From contig JBPOHT010000052.1 of NCBI GenBank assembly GCA_052035235.1, positions 1 to 64,000 on the forward strand: 64,000 nt of DNA. Reading direction: 5' to 3'. How positions within the stretch are numbered: position 1 is the first letter of the stretch; every line of letters begins with the position of its first letter. Source of the DNA: Solimonas_A sp052035235. Its GTDB lineage: Bacteria > Pseudomonadota > Gammaproteobacteria > Nevskiales > Nevskiaceae. The position numbers and the translations under genes were made by a program. Below the pieces are notes generated by a model. It was given only the letters and a program-made list of their open reading frames with translations, was not told the origin of the DNA and did no database searches. This document shows, piece after piece, positions 26,240-34,773 of the stretch.

Positions 26240-27007
26240 TCAGAATTCCTGCGCGGTGGGACGCAGCAGGATTTCGTTGATATCCACTTCCGGCGGCTGC
26301 GAGATGGCGAAGGCCATGGCGCGGGCCACGGACTCGGCCGGGATCTCGTTGGCGCTGTACCACTCGCCGACGGCCTTGGCCGATTCGGCGTCGCTGCTGC
26401 CGTGCTTGAGTTCGCTGGCCACCGCGCCCGGCGAGATCACCGTGGTGCGGATGCGGGCACCGATCTCGGCGCGCAGGCCCTCGCTGATGGCGCGGACGGC
26501 GAACTTGGTGGCGCTGTAGACGGCACCGATGGGGCTGAACACCTTGGTGCCGGCGACGGAGGCGACGTTGATGATGTGGCCGCTGCCCTGGGCCTGCATG
26601 CGCGGCAGTGCCGCGGCCACGCCGTTGAGCACGCCCTTGATGTTGATGTCGATCATGCGGTCCCACTCCTCGACCTTGAGCCGCGCCATCGGCGCCAGCG
26701 CCATGTAGCCGGCGTTGTTCACCATCACGTCGATGCGGCCGTACTGGTCGATGGCGCGCGCCACCAGGGTTTCGACCTGGTCGCGGTCGGTGACGTCGGT
26801 GGTGGTGGCGATGGCCTCGCCGCCAGCCGCGCGGATCTCGGCGACCAGGCGCTCCAGGTGGCCGGCGCGGCGTGCGCCCAGCACCACCTTGGCGCCGAGG
26901 CCGGCGAGATGGCGGGCGGTGGCCTCGCCCAGGCCGCTGCTGGCGCCGGTGATGACGACCACCTTGCCGGCGATGTTGGAGGGATTGGTGTGGGTCTGCT
27001 GGGTCAT
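26240..27007 (-). CDS. Short-chain dehydrogenase/reductase (YdfG-like)
   Basis: 255 residues: T-G-A-S-S-G-L-G cofactor loop, N-N-A-G-Y-M, and Y-S-A-T-K catalytic motif preceded by V-A-S-V-A-G. The R-R after beta-2 (G-A-R-R) suggests NADPH. The C terminus (D-I-N-E-I-L-L-R-P-T-A-Q) is typical of YdfG-type or NADP-dependent 3-hydroxy acid dehydrogenases. It is divergent from a LysR gene that probably regulates it. Confidence 0.9.
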   Translation of the reverse strand: MTQQTHTNPSNIAGKVVVITGASSGLGEATARHLAGLGAKVVLGARRAGHLERLVAEIRAAGGEAIATTTDVTDRDQVETLVARAIDQYGRIDVMVNNAGYMALAPMARLKVEEWDRMIDINIKGVLNGVAAALPRMQAQGSGHIINVASVAGTKVFSPIGAVYSATKFAVRAISEGLRAEIGARIRTTVISPGAVASELKHGSSDAESAKAVGEWYSANEIPAESVARAMAFAISQPPEVDINEILLRPTAQEF

Positions 27008-27108
27008 GGCTGAAGCTCCGGATTCGATGCAGTCGCGGGCTGCGCTGCTGGAGTGAACGATAGGTGACCCCTGCCAACCGAAGTAGATAGAATCCCGTGT
27101 ATCAGTAA

Positions 27109-27121
27109 CAACCAATGGTTG
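27109..27121. promoter_or_regulatory. Putative LysR operator
   Basis: CAACCA-A-TGGTTG, a perfect 6-bp dyad ending 7 bases before the LysR ATG, in the 121-base gap between divergent LysR and SDR genes. The position would allow autorepression. Confidence 0.55.
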
Positions 27122-27128
27122 ATAATCC

Positions 27129-28100
27129 ATGGACCGCCTGGGAGCGATGGAAACCTTCGTGCGCGTGGCCGAGCTCGGCAGCTTCAACCGCGCGGCCACG
27201 CAGCAGGGCATCACGCCGCAGGCGGTGAGCAAGGCGATCCGCCAGCTGGAGAAGGAGTTGGGCCTGCGGCTGTTCCACCGCACGACGCGGCGCAGCACGC
27301 TGACCGACGAGGGCAAGGCTTTTCTCACACGCCTGCGGCCGGGGCTGGAGTCGATCCACGAGGCCTGGAGCGAGGCGCACGAGTTCACCCGCGAGCAGGG
27401 CGGCCTGATCCGCATCGCCGCGCCGCCACTGGTGGGCAAGAAGATCCTGGTGGACCTGATCGCGCGCTACCGCGCCGAGCATCCGGCGGTGGAGTTCGAA
27501 CTGCTGCTGGAGGACCGCTACACCGACCTGGTGGCCGCCGGCATCCACCTGGGCTTCCGCGCCGGGCATCCGCCCGAGCGGCAGCTGGTGGTGCGCGAGC
27601 TGTTCCGCCTGCAGCTGATCGTCTGCGCGGCGCCGGACTACCTGCGCCGGCATGGCATCCCGCAGCGCATCGAGGACCTGGAGCAGCACGCCTGCACCGG
27701 CTCGCGCGCTCCCAACTCCGGCCGCATCGAACCCTGGGAATTCCTGGAGGACGGCGAACTGCGCCTGCGCAGCGTGCGCGCGCCCTTCCACACCAATGAC
27801 TTCGAGGCGGAGACGCTGGCGGTGACGGCGGGTATCGGCATCGGCCAGATCGACTCGATCAACACGGCCGCGCTGCTGCGCGAGCAGCGCCTGGTGCCGC
27901 TGCTCTGCGAACACGTCAGCGAGCGGCATGGCGTCTACCTGTACTACCCGCCGCGCGCCGGCCAGCCACTGCGCGTGCGCCGCTTCATCGACTACGTGCT
28001 CGGCAGCATGCGCGGCGGCGAGGCCTTCCGTTTCCGTCCCGGAGAGCTGGAGGCGCTGCAGCAGCGCTTCCGCCGCACGCTGAAGCGGGGGCGCGGATAG
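27129..28100 (+). CDS. LysR-family transcriptional regulator
   Basis: 323 residues. N-terminal winged HTH (M-E-T-F-V-R-V-A-E-L-G-S-F-N-R-A-A ... I-T-P-Q-A-V-S-K-A-I-R-Q-L-E) and a LysR substrate-binding domain. It belongs to the CrgA/DsdC-like branch common beside single oxidoreductase genes, and likely regulates the divergent SDR. Confidence 0.92.
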   Translation: MDRLGAMETFVRVAELGSFNRAATQQGITPQAVSKAIRQLEKELGLRLFHRTTRRSTLTDEGKAFLTRLRPGLESIHEAWSEAHEFTREQGGLIRIAAPPLVGKKILVDLIARYRAEHPAVEFELLLEDRYTDLVAAGIHLGFRAGHPPERQLVVRELFRLQLIVCAAPDYLRRHGIPQRIEDLEQHACTGSRAPNSGRIEPWEFLEDGELRLRSVRAPFHTNDFEAETLAVTAGIGIGQIDSINTAALLREQRLVPLLCEHVSERHGVYLYYPPRAGQPLRVRRFIDYVLGSMRGGEAFRFRPGELEALQQRFRRTLKRGRG

Positions 28101-28213
28101 TCGGCACGCTCGTTGCTAAATACCTCCCGAGGGTTGCCACACGCAGAGCGTAGAAGCTGCTGACATGCATGCAAATCGTGGCGCGCGACCCGGAACAGAA
28201 TGCAGCTTGCACG

Positions 28214-28231
28214 CCGGCCAAGGATGGCCGG
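28214..28231 (+). other. Hairpin in the glgA leader
   Basis: CCGGCC and GGCCGG arms with a 6-base loop immediately upstream of the glgA ribosome binding site (AGGGAG). It may influence translation; there is nothing else recognisable in the leader. Confidence 0.4.
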
Positions 28232-28247
28232 AACCAGGGAGTCACCC

Positions 28248-29801
28248 ATGTACGAGTCGAGCACGGATCGCTCGCCGGTATTCTCCGCGCCACGCCAAGG
28301 TGGCGCCGGCCGCAAGGTATTGATCGCCGCATCGGAAATCTATCCGCTGGCCAAGACCGGCGGTCTGGCCGATGTCTGTGGCGCCCTGCCCAAGGCCCTG
28401 TCGGCGTTGGGTGCGGACATGCGCATGGTCATGCCGGCATATCCGGAGGCGCTGGATGCGGCCTGCGACCTGCAACTGGACATGGCCGCCGAGATCGGCG
28501 GCGAGACGCTGCGCATCTGGCGCGCCCGCATGCCGGACTCCGGCCTGCCGGTCTGGCTGATCGACTGCGCTGCGCTCTATGACCGCCCCGGCTCGCCCTA
28601 CCAGGATGCCTCGGGGCAGGACTGGCCGGACAATTTCCATCGCTTTGCGGTCTTCGCGCAGGCGGCGGCGATGCTTGCGCTGGGCTACAACAGCGAGGGC
28701 TGGCGGCCGGACGTGGTCCACGCGCACGACTGGCACGCGGGCCTGCTGCCGCTGCTGCTGCACGCGGAAACCGGGCCGCGCCCGGCGACACTCTTCACGA
28801 TCCACAATGCCGCCTTCCAGGGCAACTTCGCCCTCGACGAGGCGGCAGCTCTGGGCCTGGACCGCGGCTACCTCGCGCCGCAGGGCGCGGAGTTCTACGG
28901 ACAGTTCTCCTGCCTGAAGGCCGGTATCCGCTACGCCGATGCGGTGAGCACGGTGAGCCCTGGCTACGCCCGCGAACTGCTGACCCCGGAATTCGGCTAT
29001 GGCATGGAAGGCCTGCTGCGGCAGCGCCAGGACCGCTTCCTGGGGATCATGAACGGCATCGATGCCGAGATCTGGAACCCGGCAGGCGATCCGCACCTGA
29101 ACGCCCGCTACTCGCGGCCGGACTGCGGCGGCAAGGCCGCCTGCAAGCTCGAGCTGCAGCGCCGCTTCGGCCTCGCGGAGGAAAACGATGCGCCGCTGGC
29201 GATCTCCGCCAGCCGGCTGACCTCGCAGAAGATGGCCGACGTGCTGCTGACCAGCCTCCCCGCGATCATGGCCGAGCATCCGCGGCTGCAGTTGGCGCTG
29301 ATCGGCCGTGGCGACCGCCAGCTGGAGCAGGGCTTCACGGCGATGGCGCAGCGCTACCCTGGCCGCGTGGCGGTGCAGATCGGCTACGAGGAATCGCTGG
29401 CGCACCGCATGCACGCAGGCGCCGACCTGCTGCTGCACGGCTCTCGCTTCGAGCCCTGCGGTCTGACGCAGCTCTACGCCATGCGCTACGGCACGCTGCC
29501 ACTGGTGCGGCGCGTCGGCGGACTGGCCGATAGCGTGATCGATTGCGACGACATCGCCACGCCCTGGCGCACGGGCTTCATCTTCGACGGCATCTCCGGC
29601 GATGCCCTGCAGCATGCCCTGCGCCGCGGGCTGGAGGTCTACGAGCGGCAGCGCGAGGACTGGTTCGCCCTGCAACGCAACGCGATGGCCGCCGACTTCG
29701 GCTGGCGCCGCTCGGCAACGCAATACCTGCAGCTCTACCACCGCCTTGGCGGCGCCTGGGCTCCCGAGGCGGCCAGGCCGCTCTTCGCGGCCTTCGGTTG
29801 A
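28248..29801 (+). CDS. glgA: Glycogen (starch) synthase
   Basis: 517 residues, GT5 family, transferring glucose from ADP-glucose to a growing alpha-1,4-glucan. The N-terminal K-T-G-G-L-A-D-V contains the Lys that binds ADP-glucose. H-A-H-D-W-H-A-G-L is the usual D-W-H motif, and the C-terminal Rossmann half carries S-R-F-E-P-C-G-L-T-Q-L-Y-A-M-R-Y-G-T-L-P, with the conserved catalytic Glu. AGGGAG precedes the ATG. No other glycogen gene is nearby; instead two small related proteins follow, with GTG/ATG starts on the same strand. Confidence 0.95.
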   Translation: MYESSTDRSPVFSAPRQGGAGRKVLIAASEIYPLAKTGGLADVCGALPKALSALGADMRMVMPAYPEALDAACDLQLDMAAEIGGETLRIWRARMPDSGLPVWLIDCAALYDRPGSPYQDASGQDWPDNFHRFAVFAQAAAMLALGYNSEGWRPDVVHAHDWHAGLLPLLLHAETGPRPATLFTIHNAAFQGNFALDEAAALGLDRGYLAPQGAEFYGQFSCLKAGIRYADAVSTVSPGYARELLTPEFGYGMEGLLRQRQDRFLGIMNGIDAEIWNPAGDPHLNARYSRPDCGGKAACKLELQRRFGLAEENDAPLAISASRLTSQKMADVLLTSLPAIMAEHPRLQLALIGRGDRQLEQGFTAMAQRYPGRVAVQIGYEESLAHRMHAGADLLLHGSRFEPCGLTQLYAMRYGTLPLVRRVGGLADSVIDCDDIATPWRTGFIFDGISGDALQHALRRGLEVYERQREDWFALQRNAMAADFGWRRSATQYLQLYHRLGGAWAPEAARPLFAAFG

Positions 29802-29839
29802 TCGTATTTACCCCTTACCCAACAAGGATTCATCAGATC

Positions 29840-30202
29840 ATGGAAAAGATCGCCACCACGACGCTGCATATCGAGCTGTACCGGATCGCCGTAGGGCAGC
29901 CGGGCCACGGCATGGGCGCACTGGAACGTGTGTTTGCCATCTGCGAGGTGCTACGTAACGCCGACGAGGATCCGCAACTGGCGATCCAGCTCCGCGAGCT
30001 GCAGATGCTGATGGCCGATTGGACCCGCCCCGGCGGCTGGCAGGCCCATGGCCACAAGCCGGATGTACTGCGCGATCCGTTGGTCGAGTGCATCGACCGT
30101 ATCGTGGATCTGAGCGATGACGACGATGAAGAAGACGATGAGTTGCTGAACCTGATGCCACCTCCGGCCAGAGGCAAGGCCCCGGCTCGGTACGCGGCCT
30201 GA
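29840..30202 (+). CDS. Small protein with W-T-x-P-x-G-W motif, downstream of glgA
   Basis: 120 residues, no signal peptide. The motif D-W-T-R-P-G-G-W ... G-H-K-P-D-V-L recurs in the next gene as A-W-T-Q-P-E-G-W ... G-A-T-P-Q-V-V, suggesting that the two are distant paralogues. The tail carries a very acidic run (D-D-D-D-E-E-D-D). It lies 38 bases after glgA; function unknown. Confidence 0.65.
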   Translation: MEKIATTTLHIELYRIAVGQPGHGMGALERVFAICEVLRNADEDPQLAIQLRELQMLMADWTRPGGWQAHGHKPDVLRDPLVECIDRIVDLSDDDDEEDDELLNLMPPPARGKAPARYAA

Positions 30203-30236
30203 AAAACGAACCCCCGATCGAAAGGACTCGATAGCG

Positions 30237-30644
30237 ATGAAGCAGCAGAACCTGAGTGCCCCCACCCGGCCCTATGTCCATGCCCTGCCACTGACGGATG
30301 AGGACAGCCAACGCTGGTCCGACGACGACCATGATCGCGCCGCGCTGGCGCTGATCTGCGGCAGCCTGTTGCGCCTGGTGCGGCGCCAGGCGGGGCGCGG
30401 CGCGGCGGATGCTGCGGAAGTGGCCGGCATCGGCCAGCTACTGGCCAAGGGCGAGCGCTTCCTGGAGCAGGACGCGGTGAACCGCTGCATCGCCATGGCA
30501 CGCGCCTGGACCCAGCCCGAAGGCTGGCGCCGCTACGGTGCCACCCCGCAGGTGGTGCAGACGGTGATGATCGCCGCCGTTTCCGGGCTGATCCGCAGCC
30601 TGCGACAGCCGCAGGCCCAAGCCATGGCCCAGCGAGCGGCCTGA
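30237..30644 (+). CDS. Small hypothetical protein related to the preceding gene
   Basis: 135 residues, helical, with A-W-T-Q-P-E-G-W-R-R-Y-G-A-T-P near residue 90. It shares that motif and the overall helix pattern with the 120-residue protein upstream. The separate ATG is preceded by GAAAGGA. Probably part of the glgA transcript; no known domain. Confidence 0.65.
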   Translation: MKQQNLSAPTRPYVHALPLTDEDSQRWSDDDHDRAALALICGSLLRLVRRQAGRGAADAAEVAGIGQLLAKGERFLEQDAVNRCIAMARAWTQPEGWRRYGATPQVVQTVMIAAVSGLIRSLRQPQAQAMAQRAA

Positions 30645-30747
30645 ACCCGGCAGGATTCCCGTGGCATCGAGGAGGGATTGCAGCAGGCCTTCGTAGCGAA
30701 TGCCGCCAAGGCTGCCGTCGTGAAGCCGTTGGCCTGCCTGCCAGGGT

Positions 30748-32133
30748 TCAGCGACCGACCATGTTGCCCGGCACCACCCACTGGTCGAACTGCTCGGCGG
30801 TGACGTGGCCAAGCGCCAGGGCGGCTTCGCGCAGGCTGCTGCCTTCCTTGTGTGCCTTCTTGGCGATCTGCGCGGCCTTGTCGTAGCCGATGTGCGTGTT
30901 GAGCGCCGTCACCAACATCAGCGAGCGCTCGACCAGCTCGTTGATGCGCTCACGGTTGGGCTCGATGCCGGCGGCGCAGTGATCGTTGAAGCTGACCATG
31001 CCGTCGGCCAGCAGTCGCACGCTCTGCAGGAAGTTGTGCGCGACCATGGGGCGGAACACGTTGAGCTCGAAGTTGCCGGAGGCGCCGCCGATGTTGATGG
31101 CGACGTCGTTGCCCATGACCTGGGCCGACAGCATGGTCAGGGCCTCGCTCTGCGTGGGATTGACCTTGCCGGGCATGATCGAGGAACCGGGCTCGTTCTC
31201 GGGGATGGAGAGCTCGCCGATGCCGCTGCGCGGGCCGCTGGCCAGCCAGCGCACGTCGTTGGCGATCTTCATCAGGCTGGCGGCCAGCGTCTTCAGCGCG
31301 CCGTGCGCGTGCACCAGCGCGTCGCAGCTGGCCAGGGCTTCGAACTTGTTGGGCGCGGTGACGAACGGCAGGCCGGTGAGCTGCGCGAGCTCGGCCGCCA
31401 CCTGCTCGGCGTAGCCCTTGGGCGCGTTGAGGCCGGTGCCGACGGCGGTGCCGCCCAGCGCCAGTTCGCAGAGATGCGGCAGGGCGTCGCGCACGTGGCG
31501 CTCGCCGTGGCTGAGCTGCGCCACCCAGCCGGATATCTCCTGGCCCAGGGTCAGCGGCGTGGCGTCCTGCAGGTGCGTGCGGCCGATCTTGACGATGTCG
31601 TCGAACTCGCGCGACTTGCCGACCAGGGTCTGCTTGAGCCGGGCGATGGCGGGCAGCAGCTTGTGTGTGAGCGCGTCCACGGCCGCGACGTGCATGGCGG
31701 TGGGGAAGACGTCGTTGCTGGACTGGCTGCGGTTGACGTCGTCGTTGGGGTGGACCAGGCGGGCCTCACCGCGCTCGCCGCCCAACAGTTCGCTGGCACG
31801 GTTGGCGATAACCTCGTTGAGGTTCATGTTGGTCTGGGTGCCGGAGCCGGTCTGCCAGACCACCAGCGGGAATTCCTGCGGGTGCTGGCCGGCGATGACC
31901 TCGTCCGCGGCGGCGACGATGGCGCCGGTCTTCTTCGCATCTTGCAGGCCCAGCGCATGGTTGACGCGGGCCGAGGAGCGCTTGACCTGGGCCAGCGCGC
32001 GGATGATCTCGCGCGGCTGCTGCTCGCCGGAGATGTCGAAGTTCTGCAGCGAGCGCTGTGTCTGCGCGCCCCACAGCTTGTCGGAGGGGACCTCGATCGG
32101 GCCAAAGGTGTCGCGTTCGGTTCTGGTGCTCAT
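30748..32133 (-). CDS. fumC: Fumarate hydratase class II
   Basis: 461 residues, the usual length for the iron-free class II fumarase of the TCA cycle. Signature G-S-S-I-M-P-G-K-V-N-P is intact; T-G-S-G-T-Q-T-N-M-N and R-S-Q-S-S-N-D-V-F-P-T line the active site; the catalytic His is in G-R-T-H-L-Q-D-A-T-P. In pseudomonads the iron-free fumarase is Fur-controlled in a fagA-fumC-orfX-sodM operon. Here a broken FagA-like frame lies directly upstream, which supports the same arrangement. Confidence 0.95.
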   Translation of the reverse strand: MSTRTERDTFGPIEVPSDKLWGAQTQRSLQNFDISGEQQPREIIRALAQVKRSSARVNHALGLQDAKKTGAIVAAADEVIAGQHPQEFPLVVWQTGSGTQTNMNLNEVIANRASELLGGERGEARLVHPNDDVNRSQSSNDVFPTAMHVAAVDALTHKLLPAIARLKQTLVGKSREFDDIVKIGRTHLQDATPLTLGQEISGWVAQLSHGERHVRDALPHLCELALGGTAVGTGLNAPKGYAEQVAAELAQLTGLPFVTAPNKFEALASCDALVHAHGALKTLAASLMKIANDVRWLASGPRSGIGELSIPENEPGSSIMPGKVNPTQSEALTMLSAQVMGNDVAINIGGASGNFELNVFRPMVAHNFLQSVRLLADGMVSFNDHCAAGIEPNRERINELVERSLMLVTALNTHIGYDKAAQIAKKAHKEGSSLREAALALGHVTAEQFDQWVVPGNMVGR

Positions 32134-32226
32134 GTCGGCTGCTTCGGTGGAAAGCCGGCCCTGCCGCCTGCGGCGGGTCCGGCAGTGGGGAAAACGGGAG
32201 CTGCGGTCCACTTCAGAACGAGGAGC

Positions 32227-32649
32227 TCAATCCTGGACCCGAGGGGCGAAGGTGGCAAGCCGCCAGCGCAGTTCAGCAAGCTGCTGCAGGCGAGCGGCAT
32301 CGTCGGCGCAACGCGCCAGTTCCTGCAGGGGGATGTGAAGATGATCCAGGCACAGCGCGCGCCAGTGCAGGGGCAGCGCGGGATCGGCGGCGGTGTCGAG
32401 CAGCAGCTGCGCGGATTGCCAGGCCACCTCCCAGGGAGACAGTTGCCCCTACGCGAGCACACCGCGGCCGACGTCGAAGACCTGCTCGACGAGGCGCGGC
32501 TCGTCGGGATCGGTGCAGAGACGCACCTGCATGCGCGCCCGCTTCCACTTGCACAGCTGGGCTGCGTCGGCGGCGCAGTGCCCGCCGCATTCCCGCAGCG
32601 TTACCGCTGCAGACCGGGAGGCCGGAGAGGGAGAGTTGGGTTCAGCCAT
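32227..32649 (-). pseudogene. FagA-like gene interrupted by an in-frame amber codon
   Basis: Two open stretches lie in the same frame and are separated only by TAG at 32449-32451. Before it: C-x-K-W-K-R-A-R-M-Q-V-R-L ... E-Q-V-F-D-V-G-R-G-V-L-A. After it: G-Q-L-S-P-W-E-V-A-W-Q-S-A-Q-L-L-L-D-T, then L-H-W-R-A-L-C-L-D. Together they read as one ~140-residue protein resembling the Fur-associated FagA family, and fumC follows as in pseudomonads. Either a nonsense mutation, stop readthrough or a sequence error. An ATG at 32661 is an alternative start. Confidence 0.6.
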
Positions 32650-32752
32650 GCGCGCGTCCATTGCCAGAGGTGAACCCTGGCGCGCATTCGCTGGCTGAGG
32701 CGGGATGGCCTGGAGTGTAGCACGGGGTTTCGGCGGCCCCTGCCCTTCCCGT

Positions 32753-33043
32753 TTAGTGCCTGGGCGCGAGCCGGCAGGCGCAGTGGGGGCACAGCAGCAG
32801 GCCTTCGATCAGCTGCAGTTCCCGGGCCCGCCGCACGGCCTCTTCGCGCGAGCCGACGTGAAGCTTCTGGTAGGCGTTCTTCAGGTGCCAGCTCACGGTG
32901 CCGGCCGCGATGCCCAGCACGCGTGCGATGCCCTTCATCGACAGGCCCCGGCCCGCGAGTTCGAGGATTTCGATCTCCCGGTCGGTCAGGGCTTCGCCGG
33001 GGCCGACGCGCAACACGGCCGGCGAGCTTCCCTGCATGTGCAT
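32753..33043 (-). CDS. LuxR-type HTH protein (DNA-binding domain only)
   Basis: 96 residues consisting almost only of a LuxR/NarL C-terminal HTH: L-T-D-R-E-I-E-I-L-E-L-A-G-R-G-L-S-M-K ... T-V-S-W-H-L-K-N-A-Y-Q-K-L. The C terminus carries C-P-H-C-A-C, possibly metal-binding. GAGGAGG precedes the ATG. It is next to the SGNH hydrolase gene on the same strand. Confidence 0.78.
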   Translation of the reverse strand: MHMQGSSPAVLRVGPGEALTDREIEILELAGRGLSMKGIARVLGIAAGTVSWHLKNAYQKLHVGSREEAVRRARELQLIEGLLLCPHCACRLAPRH

Positions 33044-33086
33044 CCGGAGCCTCCTCGTCGGCCTTCTGCAGCGTGGATGAAATGGC

Positions 33087-33704
33087 TCAGGAGCCGAGAA
33101 CGGCCGGGGCGATCGCCTGGCCCCAGACCACGTAGCCGGGGCCCAGCAGGTGGAGTTGGTCGTTGCTGAGCTCCCGCCGGATCTGGCCACTGCCGTCGTC
33201 GAAGAGCGGATACAGGTCGATCAGCGACACGCCATGGCACGCGGCAATGGAAGCGTAGCGGGCATTCAGGTCCTGGATCTGCGGCGCGAGCTTGCGCCTG
33301 CAGGGCAGCACGGTCTGCAGGAACAGGCGGCACTCCGGCAGTTCACGACGCAGCTGGACGAGGATCTTCTCGACGTTGCCGGCGATGTCCGGCACGGGCA
33401 CGCCGCGCGAGAGGTCGTTGGTGCCGATCATCAGGAACAGCTTGTCGGGACGCACGCGAACGACCGGCTCCAGCCGCGCCAGCAGGTGTTCCGAGCGCTC
33501 GCCCGGGATACCGAAGTTCAGCACGCGCAAGCCGGGGAACAGTAGCTCCCAGCAGCCGAGAATGGTGATGCTGTCGCCCAGGAACAGCACGCCGCCGCAA
33601 TCACGCGGGGCGGTGGCATCCAGCGTGCTGCGCATCTGCTCCCAGAGCTTGGCGGACAGCTTGCTGTCGAGCCAGGCACGCCAGGCCTTGGTGATGGGAT
33701 TCAT
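33087..33704 (-). CDS. SGNH/GDSL-family hydrolase
   Basis: 205 residues with the four SGNH blocks: F-L-G-D-S-I (nucleophile Ser), G-E-R-S (Gly), I-G-T-N-D (Asn), and D-x-L-H (D and catalytic His in N-D-Q-L-H-L). It resembles the PAF-acetylhydrolase/lysophospholipase-like branch. No signal peptide is seen, so the esterase is predicted cytoplasmic. Confidence 0.85.
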   Translation of the reverse strand: MNPITKAWRAWLDSKLSAKLWEQMRSTLDATAPRDCGGVLFLGDSITILGCWELLFPGLRVLNFGIPGERSEHLLARLEPVVRVRPDKLFLMIGTNDLSRGVPVPDIAGNVEKILVQLRRELPECRLFLQTVLPCRRKLAPQIQDLNARYASIAACHGVSLIDLYPLFDDGSGQIRRELSNDQLHLLGPGYVVWGQAIAPAVLGS

Positions 33705-33785
33705 GCGACCAGCCCTCCGGAGGCGTGGTGGTTCCAGCAGCGCCAGCCAATCGATTCGGTGGCGAACACCCGGGCGCTGCCGATG

Positions 33786-34430
33786 CTAGCCAGTGACACC
33801 CAGCAGCCTGGCGGCGAACAACGCGTAGGTGTCGGCGATCTGCTCGGGGGTCTTGCCGCTTTCCGGCGTGTACCAGTGGGCCACGCGAAGACCCATGGCG
33901 CCGATGGCCGTCATCGCCAGCTGGATGTCGGGGACCTTGAACACGCCGAGGTTCACGCCGCGCTGGATCACGTCGAGCATCAGCGTCTCGGACTGGCGGC
34001 GGATGGCCAGCAGCGGCGTCGCGAACTCCTCCGGCAGCGCATGCAGTTCCGAGTTGGAGACGACGGCCAGCATGGGGTAGTCGGCATGGGCGCGGACATG
34101 CGCCCGCACCACCGCCGAGAGCTGCACCAGCACGTCTGGTTGCGCGGAGAGCAACGCATCCCGCATGCGGCGGAAGTGCTCTTCGTGGCCGATGCGCACC
34201 AGCTCCGCCAGGACGTGGGCCTTGGAGGGGTAATGCGAGTACAGCGACGCACCCTTGATGCCGACGCGGCTGGCGATGTCGCGGATCGACGCAGCGCCAT
34301 AGCCCTGCTCCGCAAACAGCCGCAGCGATTCGCTGAGGATCTGCCCGCGAGAGCCGTCGGGCGCTGTGCCCGGCGGCAGGTCGGTGCCGACCGCAGCCAG
34401 CCGGCGGTGGGAAGCAGGAACGGAGAACAT
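33786..34430 (-). CDS. TetR-family repressor
   Basis: 214 residues. N-terminal HTH (I-L-S-E-S-L-R-L-F-A-E-Q-G-Y-G-A-A-S-I-R-D-I-A-S-R-V-G) and a ligand domain. The ATG at 34430 was chosen because upstream codons enter the promoter, where two near-identical dyads occur (34432-34499). No clear target gene is adjacent, apart from itself and the minus-strand genes downstream. Confidence 0.88.
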   Translation of the reverse strand: MFSVPASHRRLAAVGTDLPPGTAPDGSRGQILSESLRLFAEQGYGAASIRDIASRVGIKGASLYSHYPSKAHVLAELVRIGHEEHFRRMRDALLSAQPDVLVQLSAVVRAHVRAHADYPMLAVVSNSELHALPEEFATPLLAIRRQSETLMLDVIQRGVNLGVFKVPDIQLAMTAIGAMGLRVAHWYTPESGKTPEQIADTYALFAARLLGVTG

Positions 34431-34431
34431 A

Positions 34432-34499
34432 CTAACACTCGTTAGGGTATGTCTGATTTTATTACGAATGCATTCTAAAAACAAGCTAACGTTCGCTAG
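34432..34499. promoter_or_regulatory. Two TetR-type operators
   Basis: CTAACACTCGTTAG at 34432-34445 and CTAACGTTCGCTAG at 34486-34499 share the pattern CTAACnnTCGnTAG. They are 54 bases apart, the first starting one base upstream of the tetR start codon. The AT-rich stretch between them likely holds the promoter. Confidence 0.65.
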
Positions 34500-34684
34500 C
34501 TTTTAATTGATTGCATCTCATCGACACCTGGCCTGCAGCAGGGTCACTCCGAAGAACGGACGGCATAGCTCAGGATGTGGCAAGAAGGCGCTTCCGACTC
34601 ATCTGCCTCTGCAGGAAATACCGTCATGGCCTGGAAAGCCGGCACGAAGCTCATGCATCAACCTGGTTTCGGGCCTCGGCAAAC

Positions 34685-34713
34685 AAAAAAGGGTGGTTCC
34701 TTGCGAACCACCC
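34685..34713 (-). terminator. Intrinsic terminator after jetD
   Basis: 9-bp arms (34691-34699, 34705-34713) and a 5-base loop, followed on the minus strand by a T-run (A-run at 34685-34690). It ends the jetABCD transcript. The rest of 34500-34773 shows no gene that I can support. Confidence 0.85.
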
Positions 34714-34773
34714 TCTTCCTGCCGATCGCCTGAGACAGACGGCCCTTCAGTTCTGTTCTGTCGACCACGCCAG

